NCBI RefSeq assembly: GCF_014637405.1
Contig: NZ_BMEY01000005.1
Location: 152,924-216,923, forward strand
Direction: 5' to 3'
Length of the DNA stretch: 64,000 bases
Origin: Ornithinibacillus halotolerans
GTDB taxonomy: Bacteria; Bacillota; Bacilli; Bacillales; Amphibacillaceae
The notes under the pieces are model-generated. The model did not search any database, had not been told where the DNA came from, and worked only from the letters and a program-made list of their open reading frames with translations. The position numbers and the translations under genes were made by a program. This document shows positions 41,803 to 49,983 of this stretch, in pieces (position 1 is the first letter of the stretch; each line of letters begins with the position of its first letter).

Positions 41803-43251
41803 ATGAAGCATCGAATTGAAGTTATAGGACTTGGTGCTGGAGATATCGAGCAACTTCCATTAGGGATTTATCGCAAATTGACAAGTATAGAGAAAATGCA
41901 TTTTACCCGAACACTAGACCATCCTGTTATTACTAATTTAAAAGAAGAAGGTGTCAATTTTACTTCTTTTGATTATTTATATCAGAGAGAAAAAGGATTT
42001 GAGACGGTATATGAAGAAATAGTAAAGATATTGCTTGAACATGCACAAGAAAAGTCTATTATCTATTCTGTTCCTGGTCATCCAATGTTAGCAGAAAAAA
42101 CTGTACAATTATTATTGAATCAAGAACAAGTTGAAATAGAAATAGTTGGAGGACAGAGCTATTTAGATCCACTGTTTGCTTCATTGAAAATTGATCCGAT
42201 TGAAGGATTTCAGTTTATTGATGCTACAGGATTTAAAAGAAGTACGCTAAATTATGAACAGCACCTAATCTTCTGTCAGGTATATGATCGATTTATAGCA
42301 TCAGAAGTTAAGTTAACCTTATTGGAAGACCTTCCAGCAGAATATCCAATCACGATCATTGATGCAGCTGGTAGTCATATGGAGAAAATCACTACTGTAC
42401 CTCTTGAAGAATTGGATCATTCCATTGAAGTAAGTAATTTAACGAGTGTATATGTCCCACCAGCAAATGAGTCGTTACGAAACCATATGTTTACCCGTTT
42501 GCGAGAAGTGATAGCTACTCTAAGGGGACCTAGTGGTTGTCCTTGGGATAAAGAGCAAACCCATGAATCACTAAGAGAATATGCTATTGAAGAAGTGTAT
42601 GAACTTCTTGAGGCAATTGATGAACAAGATGATGAAGCAATTGTTGAAGAGCTTGGTGATGTACTGTTACAAGTTATGTTACATAGTCAAATTGGGGAAG
42701 ATGATGGTTACTTTTCAATTGATGATGTTATAAAGTCAATTACTGATAAAATGATCTATAGACATCCACATGTTTTTTCTACTGAATCCATAGATAATGT
42801 TGATGATGTAATCACGAATTGGGAAGCCTTGAAGAAAGAAGAGAAGAAAGATACTAGAAATTCACTGTTAGATGGAATTCCAAAGGGACTACCAGCATTG
42901 TTAAAAGCCTATAAATTACAAAAGAAGGCAGCTAAAGTTGGGTTTGATTGGGACAAAGTAGAAGATATTTGGAAAAAGCTTGATGAAGAAATACAGGAAG
43001 TAAGGCAAGCCATTGTTAATAAAGAACAGGTGGAAATAGAAAAAGAATTTGGCGATGTACTATTTGTATTAGCAAATTTAACACGTTACTATCAAATCAA
43101 TCCCGAGAATGCACTTAGTTTAACAAACCAAAAGTTTATCGATAGATTTTCCTATATTGAAAAAGAGTTAACAAAGCAAGGCAAAGAATTAATAGATTCT
43201 AGCTTAAAAGAAATGGATAATTTATGGAATCAAGCAAAGGAAAGAGAGTGA
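41803..43251 (+). CDS. yabN: Nucleoside triphosphate pyrophosphohydrolase MazG with N-terminal methylase-like domain
   Basis: This 482-residue fusion has an N-terminal tetrapyrrole-methylase-like domain (IEVIGLGAGDIEQLPLGIY, YSVPGHPMLAEKTV), usual for the Bacillus protein, and a C-terminal MazG unit with GCPWDKEQTHESL, EEVYELLEAI and a second EEIQEVRQAI repeat. MazG removes non-canonical NTPs; the role of the first domain is unknown. It has an AGGAGG ribosome site. It is 4 bases from rqcP. Confidence 0.93.
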   Translation: MKHRIEVIGLGAGDIEQLPLGIYRKLTSIEKMHFTRTLDHPVITNLKEEGVNFTSFDYLYQREKGFETVYEEIVKILLEHAQEKSIIYSVPGHPMLAEKTVQLLLNQEQVEIEIVGGQSYLDPLFASLKIDPIEGFQFIDATGFKRSTLNYEQHLIFCQVYDRFIASEVKLTLLEDLPAEYPITIIDAAGSHMEKITTVPLEELDHSIEVSNLTSVYVPPANESLRNHMFTRLREVIATLRGPSGCPWDKEQTHESLREYAIEEVYELLEAIDEQDDEAIVEELGDVLLQVMLHSQIGEDDGYFSIDDVIKSITDKMIYRHPHVFSTESIDNVDDVITNWEALKKEEKKDTRNSLLDGIPKGLPALLKAYKLQKKAAKVGFDWDKVEDIWKKLDEEIQEVRQAIVNKEQVEIEKEFGDVLFVLANLTRYYQINPENALSLTNQKFIDRFSYIEKELTKQGKELIDSSLKEMDNLWNQAKERE

Positions 43252-43255
43252 GAAC

Positions 43256-43519
43256 ATGCGTTTAGATAAGTTTTTAAAAGTTTCACGATTGATTAAAAGA
43301 AGAACATTAGCAAAAGAAGTAGCAGATCAAGGTAGAATATCAATTAACGGAATTCAAGCAAAGGCATCAAGTACAGTTTCTGTTGGGGATACTCTTCAAA
43401 TTAGATTCGGTCAAAAGCTGGTTACTGTAGAGGTTACTTCTTTGAAGGAAACAGTTAGAAAAGATGAAGCAAGTATGTTATACAAAATTATTAAAGAAGA
43501 AAAAATAGTAAGCGAATAG
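43256..43519 (+). CDS. rqcP: RQC-pathway S4-domain protein RqcP
   Basis: RqcP (YabO) works with RqcH on stalled 50S subunits during C-terminal alanine tailing. The 87-residue protein is almost all S4 RNA-binding domain (MRLDKFLKVSRLIKRRTLAKE and QGRISING). Length and pattern match B. subtilis. It starts 4 bases after yabN. Confidence 0.94.
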   Translation: MRLDKFLKVSRLIKRRTLAKEVADQGRISINGIQAKASSTVSVGDTLQIRFGQKLVTVEVTSLKETVRKDEASMLYKIIKEEKIVSE

Positions 43520-43572
43520 TTCTATACTTGTCCCTTCCTTCATAAGTTATTACTGATAAGGAGGAAGCGGAT

Positions 43573-43875
43573 ATGAACTATTATGATAAAGAGAATAGTA
43601 CAAGAGTAACTGAAAAGGAACATCAACTAAAGCTTAAAAACCGTAGACTATTAGAAATTACTGGTGTCAAAGAAGTTGATAGTTTTGACAATGAAGAATT
43701 TTTATTAGAAACCGTTATGGGGTATCTAATTATTCGTGGTCAAAATCTTCAACTGAAAAATCTAGATGTCACGGAAGGTATTGTATCAATTAAAGGAAAG
43801 ATATATGAAGTATCATACGTAGATGAGCATTCTCAGGAGAAAGCTAAAGGATTCTTTAGCAAGCTATTCCGATGA
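43573..43875 (+). CDS. yabP: Sporulation protein YabP
   Basis: This 100-residue YabP-family protein contains RRLLEITGVKEVDSFDNEEFLLET and GYLIIRGQNLQLKNLDV. In B. subtilis yabP and yabQ are sigma-E genes, with yabQ needed for cortex formation. CATAAGTT about 30 bases upstream may be part of a sigma-E promoter, but the spacing to a -35 is imperfect. It has an AAGGAGGAAG ribosome site. It overlaps yabQ by 4 bases. Confidence 0.93.
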   Translation: MNYYDKENSTRVTEKEHQLKLKNRRLLEITGVKEVDSFDNEEFLLETVMGYLIIRGQNLQLKNLDVTEGIVSIKGKIYEVSYVDEHSQEKAKGFFSKLFR

Positions 43876-44471
43876 CACTAAGTGTCCAATTCTTAACAAT
43901 GGTTTCCATGATAGGTGGAGGCTTTTATCTAGGAATGGCATTAGATACCTTTCGGAGATTCCAAAGGCACTGGAAACATAATGTGTTTTTAGTGTATTTT
44001 ATGGAAATTAGCTTTTGGCTCACCCAAGTTTTTATTTTATATTATATTCTGTTCCAAGTGAACTTAGGTGAACTGAGGCTGTATGTATTCGTCGCTTGTT
44101 TATTAGGGTTTGCAGCATATCAAGCACTTGCTGTAAACCTATATAAACGGCTATTAGAAAGAATGATAATTATTATTAGTCGCATCTATGAATGGATTAG
44201 TAGGTTAATGAAGGCATTGATTATTACGCCGATTAAATATATTTTTCAACTTCTTATTGCTGCAGTCATCTTCCTGTTTAATATGATTTTACACATATTA
44301 AAGTTTTTACTAAACTGTATTTATATTCCAATAAAGTGGCTATTTGTTAAGATATATACATTACTCCCGGAAAAATTCAAATTATTTTTACAGCAATTAG
44401 CAGGATTTTATAGTAAAATAAAGAATATATGTAACAAGGTATTCAAATTTCTCACTACTAAGAGGAGGTGA
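43872..44471 (+). CDS. yabQ: Spore cortex biosynthesis protein YabQ
   Basis: This 199-residue membrane protein has five or so hydrophobic segments (starting SVQFLTMVSMIGGGFYLGMALD), as in the spore cortex YabQ family needed for cortex synthesis. Its ATG overlaps the yabP stop (ATGA), so the two are translationally coupled. divIC follows after 4 bases. Confidence 0.92.
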   Translation: MTLSVQFLTMVSMIGGGFYLGMALDTFRRFQRHWKHNVFLVYFMEISFWLTQVFILYYILFQVNLGELRLYVFVACLLGFAAYQALAVNLYKRLLERMIIIISRIYEWISRLMKALIITPIKYIFQLLIAAVIFLFNMILHILKFLLNCIYIPIKWLFVKIYTLLPEKFKLFLQQLAGFYSKIKNICNKVFKFLTTKRR

Positions 44472-44475
44472 CGCT

Positions 44476-44853
44476 ATGCAGCAGAAAGAAACAGTCGCAA
44501 AATTAAACTCAAAATATATGGATCAATATGATACGTACATAAAAAGGCAAAAGCGTAAAAAGAAGCGACTAATTCGTCGATTAGTGCTCTTCTCTGTTAT
44601 CGTTCTATTTATTACATCTGGCATGGCGATATATCACTTTCAACAAAGAGCATTACATGCAGAGAAATTAGAACAATACGAAAATCTACAAGGGGAACTA
44701 ACCACCTTACAAGAAGATTCAGAGAAGTATAAAGAAGAAATTGAACTTCTTAATGATGGAGATTATATTCTAGAAATAGCTCGTACGAAATATTTTCTCT
44801 CTAAAGAGGGAGAACTTATCTTTAAAACCCCTGATGATGATACGTCATATTGA
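44476..44853 (+). CDS. divIC: Cell division protein DivIC
   Basis: DivIC is a bitopic septum protein working with FtsL and DivIB. The 125-residue protein has a basic cytoplasmic tail, one membrane segment (about 36-58) and an extracellular coiled coil (about 62-105) followed by the conserved ILEIARTKYFLSKEGELIF part. It starts with AGGAGGTGACG in the end of yabQ. Confidence 0.95.
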   Translation: MQQKETVAKLNSKYMDQYDTYIKRQKRKKKRLIRRLVLFSVIVLFITSGMAIYHFQQRALHAEKLEQYENLQGELTTLQEDSEKYKEEIELLNDGDYILEIARTKYFLSKEGELIFKTPDDDTSY

Positions 44854-44925
44854 CACACTTTTAACTTAATAGCTATAATATATAAGTAAAGTCTTTTAAA
44901 AATCTTAAGGAGGAGCATTTTTTTT

Positions 44926-45309
44926 ATGTCAATTGAAGTAGGCAGCAAGCTGCAAGGGAAGGTAACCGGTATTACTAATTTTGGGGCATTTGTTGAACTT
45001 GAAAAAGGAACAACAGGTCTTGTCCATATTAGTGAGGTTGCTGACAATTATGTAAAGGACATTAATGAACATTTAACAGTGGGTGACGAAGTTGAGGTTA
45101 AAGTAATTAATGTCGAAAAGGATGGCAAAATAGGTTTATCAATTAAAAAAGCAAAAGAAAAAAAGCCAGTCCGTCAGAATCCTAGAGAACGTACAGAAAC
45201 GTTTGAAGCGAAAATGAACCGTTTCTTAAAGGACTCTGAAGATCGATTAGCTTCTTTGAAAAAGCACACGGAATCAAGACGTGGAGGTCGAGGTGCTAGA
45301 AGAGGATAG
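44926..45309 (+). CDS. yabR: S1 RNA-binding domain protein YabR
   Basis: This 127-residue protein has an S1 domain (about 3-72: GSKLQGKVTGITNFGAFVEL and GLVHISEVA) and a basic, low-complexity C-terminal tail ending RRGGRGARRG. It is related to general stress protein 13; the function is probably RNA or ribosome binding. It has an AGGAGG ribosome site. Two terminators lie downstream. Confidence 0.92.
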   Translation: MSIEVGSKLQGKVTGITNFGAFVELEKGTTGLVHISEVADNYVKDINEHLTVGDEVEVKVINVEKDGKIGLSIKKAKEKKPVRQNPRERTETFEAKMNRFLKDSEDRLASLKKHTESRRGGRGARRG

Positions 45310-45361
45310 TAGATGCTGTCTACCGGATAATGCTCTGGAATTATTTCATAATATAACCAGC

Positions 45362-45391
45362 GAACAGCTACTTATAAAGTAGCTGTTTTTG
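45362..45391 (+). terminator. Terminator of yabR
   Basis: The stem AACAGCTAC/GTAGCTGTT with a TTATAAA loop is followed by TTTG. Confidence 0.8.
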
Positions 45392-45410
45392 TTATGGTTT
45401 GATATTAATA

Positions 45411-45450
45411 AAAAAAGCTTGTTATCTTAAATTAGATAACAAGCTTTTTC
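45411..45450. terminator. Terminator of tRNA-Met (symmetric)
   Basis: A perfect long stem (AAAAAGCTTGTTATCT against AGATAACAAGCTTTTT) lies just beyond the tRNA 3' end on the minus strand; it may also act on the + strand. Confidence 0.85.
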
Positions 45451-45453
45451 AGA

Positions 45454-45527
45454 TAGCGGCGGAGGGGATCGAACCCACGACCTCACGGGTATGAACCGTA
45501 CGCTCTCGCCAGCTGAGCTACGCCGCC
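45454..45527 (-). tRNA. tRNA-Met (anticodon CAU, elongator type)
   Basis: The 74-nt cloverleaf is readable on the minus strand. It has a 7-bp acceptor stem (first pair G-U), a D arm with GCTC/GAGC, an anticodon arm TACGG-TTCATAC-CCGTG with anticodon CAT, a five-base variable loop, a T-loop TTCGATC and discriminator A. A genuine initiator would have three GC pairs in the anticodon stem and a mismatched 1-72 C-A; that is not seen, so this is the elongator. CCA is not encoded. In the T-stem the second pair is U-U. A tRNA-Met occupies the same place in B. subtilis. Confidence 0.93.
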
Positions 45528-45563
45528 ATATGAATTAGACTTAAGTTAAAGCCAACAAAAATC

Positions 45564-45592
45564 ATAATACATGATTAAATAGGTTGTGTCAA
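45564..45592 (-). promoter_or_regulatory. Promoter of tRNA-Met
   Basis: On the minus strand TTGACA, a 17-base spacer and TATTAT lie 37 bases before the tRNA 5' end. Confidence 0.8.
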
Positions 45593-45659
45593 TATGTATT
45601 TACAAAAATAAAAAATTCTGACAAGATAAAATATAAAATGTGGTAAGGTTGGTGATAAA

Positions 45660-46124
45660 ATGAAAAAACGCCATGAAGTATTGTTTAATCAACTAGAAAC
45701 GTATCGTAAAGAAACTTTAGATCTCGTAAATGACATAACAGAGGAAGAGGCAGAAAAAATACCTGTAGGGTTTAACAACAATATTCGATGGAATTTGGGT
45801 CACATATTTCTTGATCAGTATTTATGGGTTGAAGCTTTAACAAATGAGTCCTCAAATGTAACTAGAACTTTTAATGAATGGTTTGGATTCGGGACAAGCC
45901 CTAAAAATTTCGCACCTGAAACACCAAGTTATTTTGAATTGAAAGATTTACTTCTTATTCAGCCAACACAGCTTAGAGAAAAATATGGAAGTCGATTAGA
46001 GGAAGAATTTGAACCATTAGAAATGGGAATGTACACGATCGAACAAGTTCTAGCTCGCACCATCTATCATGAAGGATTGCACGCAGCAGCGATATTGTAT
46101 TTGAAACGATTTATAAGAGGTTGA
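45660..46124 (+). CDS. DinB-like metalloprotein
   Basis: This 154-residue four-helix DinB-superfamily protein has a likely metal-binding histidine in RWNLGHIFLDQYLW and two more in YHEGLHAAAI. Family members include thiol transferases and uncharacterised stress proteins; no specific role can be assigned. The gene ends KRFIRG with the stop TGA lying in the first bases of the repeat element that follows, so the C-terminus may have been reset by the insertion. GGTAAGGTTGGTGAT serves as a poor ribosome region. Confidence 0.8.
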   Translation: MKKRHEVLFNQLETYRKETLDLVNDITEEEAEKIPVGFNNNIRWNLGHIFLDQYLWVEALTNESSNVTRTFNEWFGFGTSPKNFAPETPSYFELKDLLLIQPTQLREKYGSRLEEEFEPLEMGMYTIEQVLARTIYHEGLHAAAILYLKRFIRG

Positions 46125-46471
46125 GACAAAAATAAAAGTTAGACTTAAAAAACGAACAATAAGCATTATTAGCTCCGGGAATATACGTAGACTCCTTGAA
46201 AAAAGAAAACCACTTTTTTCTGCGTGCGATGTTTCGCTGTCGAAGCGTTCCTTGTCCTGCGGGATGCAAGGCAGCAATGAAGCAATCTCAAGTAGTTGCC
46301 TGGCTCACCAGCCGCCCGCGGCAAGGTAGACACTGCGACGGTCTTTCCGAGCAGATGTCGCCCATGTACTCGAAAGTGAAAGCGAAGTATATTCCCGGAG
46401 CGGGTTAGACGCAAATACTAATTTTATTGTTCGGTTTTATCATTAGTCTAAACTCTTGAGTCTCAACCTCT
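46116..46471. repeat. Near-palindromic intergenic repeat element, about 356 bp
   Basis: The ends are inverted copies (AGAGGTTGAGAC at 46116 and GTCTCAACCTCT ending 46471). Pairing continues inward with interruptions: CGAACAATAA/TTATTGTTCG, then GCTCCGGGAATATAC/GTATATTCCCGGAGC, and in the core CCTTGTCCTGCGGG against CCGCGGCAAGG-type sequence. The core is much richer in GC than its surroundings. No convincing coding content is present; open frames on both strands are fortuitous. No target duplication is seen (TTAT left, TCTA right). I recall similar elements between genes of halotolerant Bacillaceae, but cannot verify it here. Confidence 0.8.
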
Positions 46472-46721
46472 TCTATTGTTGGGAGTACGACGTTCTCTGA
46501 CAAAAAGAATACATTTATAAAAGGATTATGTAGAAATGCCTACCAGAGCCTAGATTTCAGTCGAACGATTTATTGATTTTATCTTCTTGTTTTGACAAAA
46601 AAAAATAACTTTCTGTGGTTTACTGTTATGAAAGGATATTAGTCATCCAATTATTATATGAGTTGTAATCGACTGATAGAACAAAAGATAGATGAAATAA
46701 TTTATTCCTAGGAGTGATTGA
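46472..46721. other. Promoter region of spoIIE
   Basis: No gene is seen in these 250 bases; they hold the spoIIE control sites annotated separately. Confidence 0.5.
46557..46624 (+). promoter_or_regulatory. Spo0A-type promoter of spoIIE
   Basis: Two Spo0A-box-like sequences, CAGTCGAAC (46558) and TTTTGACAAA (46590, one mismatch to the reversed consensus), precede or overlap TTGACA (46592-46597). A -10 like TTTACT (46619-46624) lies 21 bases away. Unusually long 21-22 base spacing is characteristic of Spo0A-activated spoIIE/spoIIG promoters. Confidence 0.5.
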
Positions 46722-49163
46722 ATGGAATCTGTTTCAAGAGCTAGAACAAAGGCATTTAGTATGGAGAACACATTGGTTAGTAATGTACGTATGAAACTGT
46801 ATACAGCTGGAAAGGAGTTATTCATCGATCGAGGTTGGTTATTTGTTATTGTTGGTTTTTTATTAGGACGGGCTGTTATTTTATCTGTAGTTTCTCCTTT
46901 TGCAGTCGCCTTCATAGCAACATTATGGTTTATGCATAAAGAAAAAGCTGCCAAAACATTATTAGCAACTGTCTTGGGTGCATTTACAATTTCCTCTTCC
47001 CATGGAATATTTATAGGTATTTCAATGTTTTTCTTTCTACTTTTAGTATCTATATTTAAAAAGATTAAAAACCAAACTGCAATACCTATTTTCGTATTTT
47101 TAGCAACCATTGGACCTAGAATATTTTTATATTCTATTAATGGACAACTATCATCTTACGAATGGATGTTAATTTTTGTAGAAGCGATATTAGGGACAGT
47201 CCTTGTATTGATATTTATGCAAAGTGTACCACTACTTTCCCAAAACCGTTATCGCCCAACTTTAAAAAATGAAGAGATAGTTTGTATGATTATTTTAATT
47301 GCTTCTATTCTAACAGGAACAGTCGGTTGGGAATTTTATGAAGCACAGGTTGAACAAGTTTTATCTCGTTACTTTGTATTGATTTTTGCATTTGTTGGTG
47401 GTGCCGCTATTGGATCAACGGTAGGTGTTGTAGCAGGGCTGATACTCTCTCTAGCTAATGTTGCTAATTTATATCAAATGAGTTTATTAGCTTTTTCCGG
47501 TTTACTTGGTGGTTTATTGAAAGAGGGTAAAAAAATAGGTGTTGGTGCGGGACTATTAGTAGGTACATTTCTCGTCGGAATATACGGTGACTCAAGTTCT
47601 CTAATCCCGTCACTCATTGAATCAACAATAGCTATTTGCTTATTTTTATTAACTCCAGCAAGTTGGTTTAAAAAAATATCACGATATATTCCTGGAACTG
47701 AGGAACACGCAAATGAGCAACAGCAATATTTACAAAAGGTTCGCAATGTAACTGCCAAAAGAGTAGAACAGTTTTCAGAAGTATTTGAAGCACTATCGAA
47801 AAGTTTTAGTTCAGCAGAACATTATGATATGGAAGATGCTGAGTCCGACCGTGAGACAGATTATTTTCTAAGCAATGTGACAGAAAAGACTTGTCAATCA
47901 TGTTTTATGAAAGAAAGATGTTGGCAGCAACAGTTTGATACGACATACTCCTTAATGGGCGAACTAAAAAAAGATATTGAGATTTCACAAGAACCTGGAA
48001 GGAAATTGATTAGAGAATTTGAAAATCATTGTATAAAATCTCGAAAAGTCATTGATGTAATGAGAGAAGAAATGTCATATTTTGAAGCAAATCGGAAATT
48101 AAGAAAGCAAGTTTATGAAAGTAAAAAGTTAGTAGCCGAACAATTACAAGGTGTGTCAGATGTAATGGATGATTTTGCAAAGGAAATTCTTAAAGAAAGA
48201 GAGCAACATGAAAAGCAGGAAATGCAAATTATGAATGCTTTAAAATCAATCGGTATTGATTTGGAAAAATTAGATATATATCGATTAGATAAGGGTAATG
48301 TTGATATTGAAATGACAGCAGCTTTTTACAATTATCATGGTGAAGGAGAAAAACTAATAGCACCCGTTCTTTCAGATATTCTTAACGAAACAATCATTGT
48401 AAAGCAAGAAGAAATTTCTCCATTTCCTAATGGGTATTCCTTTATTTCCTTTAGCTCTGCAAAAGAGTTCACAGTAAAAACTGGGGTAGCCCATGCTGCA
48501 AAAGGTGGAGGAATAGTCTCGGGAGATAGTTACACAATGATTGAACTTGGTGAAGGGAAATACGCAATGGCGATTAGTGATGGAATGGGTAATGGAGCTC
48601 GTGCAAGTGAAGAAAGCAAGGAGACGTTGCGATTATTACAACAAATTTTGCAAACTGGAATTCCTGAAAAAGTTGCTATTAAATCTATTAATTCCATTCT
48701 GGCATTGCGAACAACAGATGAAATGTTTGCAACACTCGATTTAGCAGTTATTAACTTACACAATGCATTCGTTCGATTTTTAAAAATAGGCTCTACCCCT
48801 AGTTTTGTAAAGAGGGGAGATCAATTATTAAAAATTGAAGCAAGCAACTTACCAATGGGAATTATTCAAGAGTTTGAAGTAGATATTGTTAATGAACAAT
48901 TACAATCTGAAGATATTCTAATTATGATGAGTGATGGAATTTTTGACGGTCCTAAGCATGTTGAAAATACAGACGTTTGGTTAAAACGCAAAATTCGAGA
49001 AATGGAAACAGAAAACCCACAAGATATAGCAGACTTATTACTTGAAGAAGTAATTCGTACACGTAATGGAGATATTGAAGATGACATGACAGTACTTGTT
49101 GCAAAAGTGAAGAAGAATATTCCAGAGTGGGCAACCTTTCCAATCTATCAAACGAATGCATGA
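46722..49163 (+). CDS. spoIIE: Stage II sporulation protein E, serine phosphatase
   Basis: SpoIIE dephosphorylates SpoIIAA to release sigma-F in the forespore and helps place the polar septum through FtsZ. The 813-residue protein has about ten N-terminal membrane segments (to about 320), a central FtsZ-interacting and oligomerisation region with CQSCFMKERCW, and a C-terminal PP2C domain (from about 595) with GGGIVSGDSY, AISDGMGNGARA and IMMSDGIFDGP metal-binding aspartates. Length is near B. subtilis (827). Confidence 0.97.
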   Translation: MESVSRARTKAFSMENTLVSNVRMKLYTAGKELFIDRGWLFVIVGFLLGRAVILSVVSPFAVAFIATLWFMHKEKAAKTLLATVLGAFTISSSHGIFIGISMFFFLLLVSIFKKIKNQTAIPIFVFLATIGPRIFLYSINGQLSSYEWMLIFVEAILGTVLVLIFMQSVPLLSQNRYRPTLKNEEIVCMIILIASILTGTVGWEFYEAQVEQVLSRYFVLIFAFVGGAAIGSTVGVVAGLILSLANVANLYQMSLLAFSGLLGGLLKEGKKIGVGAGLLVGTFLVGIYGDSSSLIPSLIESTIAICLFLLTPASWFKKISRYIPGTEEHANEQQQYLQKVRNVTAKRVEQFSEVFEALSKSFSSAEHYDMEDAESDRETDYFLSNVTEKTCQSCFMKERCWQQQFDTTYSLMGELKKDIEISQEPGRKLIREFENHCIKSRKVIDVMREEMSYFEANRKLRKQVYESKKLVAEQLQGVSDVMDDFAKEILKEREQHEKQEMQIMNALKSIGIDLEKLDIYRLDKGNVDIEMTAAFYNYHGEGEKLIAPVLSDILNETIIVKQEEISPFPNGYSFISFSSAKEFTVKTGVAHAAKGGGIVSGDSYTMIELGEGKYAMAISDGMGNGARASEESKETLRLLQQILQTGIPEKVAIKSINSILALRTTDEMFATLDLAVINLHNAFVRFLKIGSTPSFVKRGDQLLKIEASNLPMGIIQEFEVDIVNEQLQSEDILIMMSDGIFDGPKHVENTDVWLKRKIREMETENPQDIADLLLEEVIRTRNGDIEDDMTVLVAKVKKNIPEWATFPIYQTNA

Positions 49164-49251
49164 GAAAATACTAGTATGTTTTCACGACAATACGTATACT
49201 TTCTATATTTTTAGTCGATGCTGACTAATGAAAAATATGGAGGTGTTTGTA

Positions 49252-49983
49252 TTGAATAAGGGGACTTTAAAACAAATTCTATTAATCACAGATGGGTGCT
49301 CCAATAAAGGAGAAGATCCAGCTGCAACGGCAGCTTTGGCTCATCAGCAAGGTATTACTGTAAATGTAATTGGTATATTAGAAGATAATACTGAAGACCC
49401 AGATGGATTACAAGAAGTAGAGGAGATAGCCTTGTCTGGTGGCGGAGTAAGTCAGCTCGTCTATAAGCAGGCTCTATCACAAACTGTCCAAATGGTTACA
49501 AAACAAGCAATGACACAAACTTTACAAGGTTTTGTTAATAAAGAATTACAACAAATACTAGGAAAAGAACATACTATGGAAGACTTGGATCCAGAAAAAC
49601 GTGGCGAAATTATGGAAGTAGTAGAAGATTTAGGAGAAACAAGTGATTTAGAAGTTCTCGTTTTAATTGATACAAGTGCTAGTATGCATGATAAGTTACC
49701 TACAGTAAAAGAAGCTTTATTGGATTTATCAATAAGCTTAAACTCTAGAGTAGGAAGAAATAGATTCAGTATATATAACTTTCCAGGTAAACGAAAGGAT
49801 ATTGATAAAGTACTAGACTGGTCTCCAAGACTTGACTCTATTTCATCAGTCTTTCCAAAACTTACAAGTGGAGGGATTACACCAACTGGCCCAGCTATAC
49901 GAGACGCAATGTATCAATTTGGTAAAAAAGGTCTGTTAAGGAGCTTGAGAAGTAAAGATGAACAAGACATCGAGCAAGCATAA
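49252..49983 (+). CDS. yabS: von Willebrand factor A domain protein YabS
   Basis: This 243-residue vWA-like protein has LLITDGCSNKGEDP near the start and a MIDAS-type LIDTSASMHDKLPTVKE near 135. B. subtilis YabS is a similar size and always lies between spoIIE and yabT; its role is unknown. The TTG at 49252 is chosen because GGAGGTG is 6 bases upstream; an earlier ATG has no ribosome site. It overlaps yabT by 26 bases. Confidence 0.9.
   Translation: MNKGTLKQILLITDGCSNKGEDPAATAALAHQQGITVNVIGILEDNTEDPDGLQEVEEIALSGGGVSQLVYKQALSQTVQMVTKQAMTQTLQGFVNKELQQILGKEHTMEDLDPEKRGEIMEVVEDLGETSDLEVLVLIDTSASMHDKLPTVKEALLDLSISLNSRVGRNRFSIYNFPGKRKDIDKVLDWSPRLDSISSVFPKLTSGGITPTGPAIRDAMYQFGKKGLLRSLRSKDEQDIEQA

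Noticed and set aside
46169..46414. Protein-like frames on both strands within the repeat element
   Set aside because: They come from GC-rich repeat sequence without stop codons, have no ribosome site, and mirror each other because the element is palindromic.
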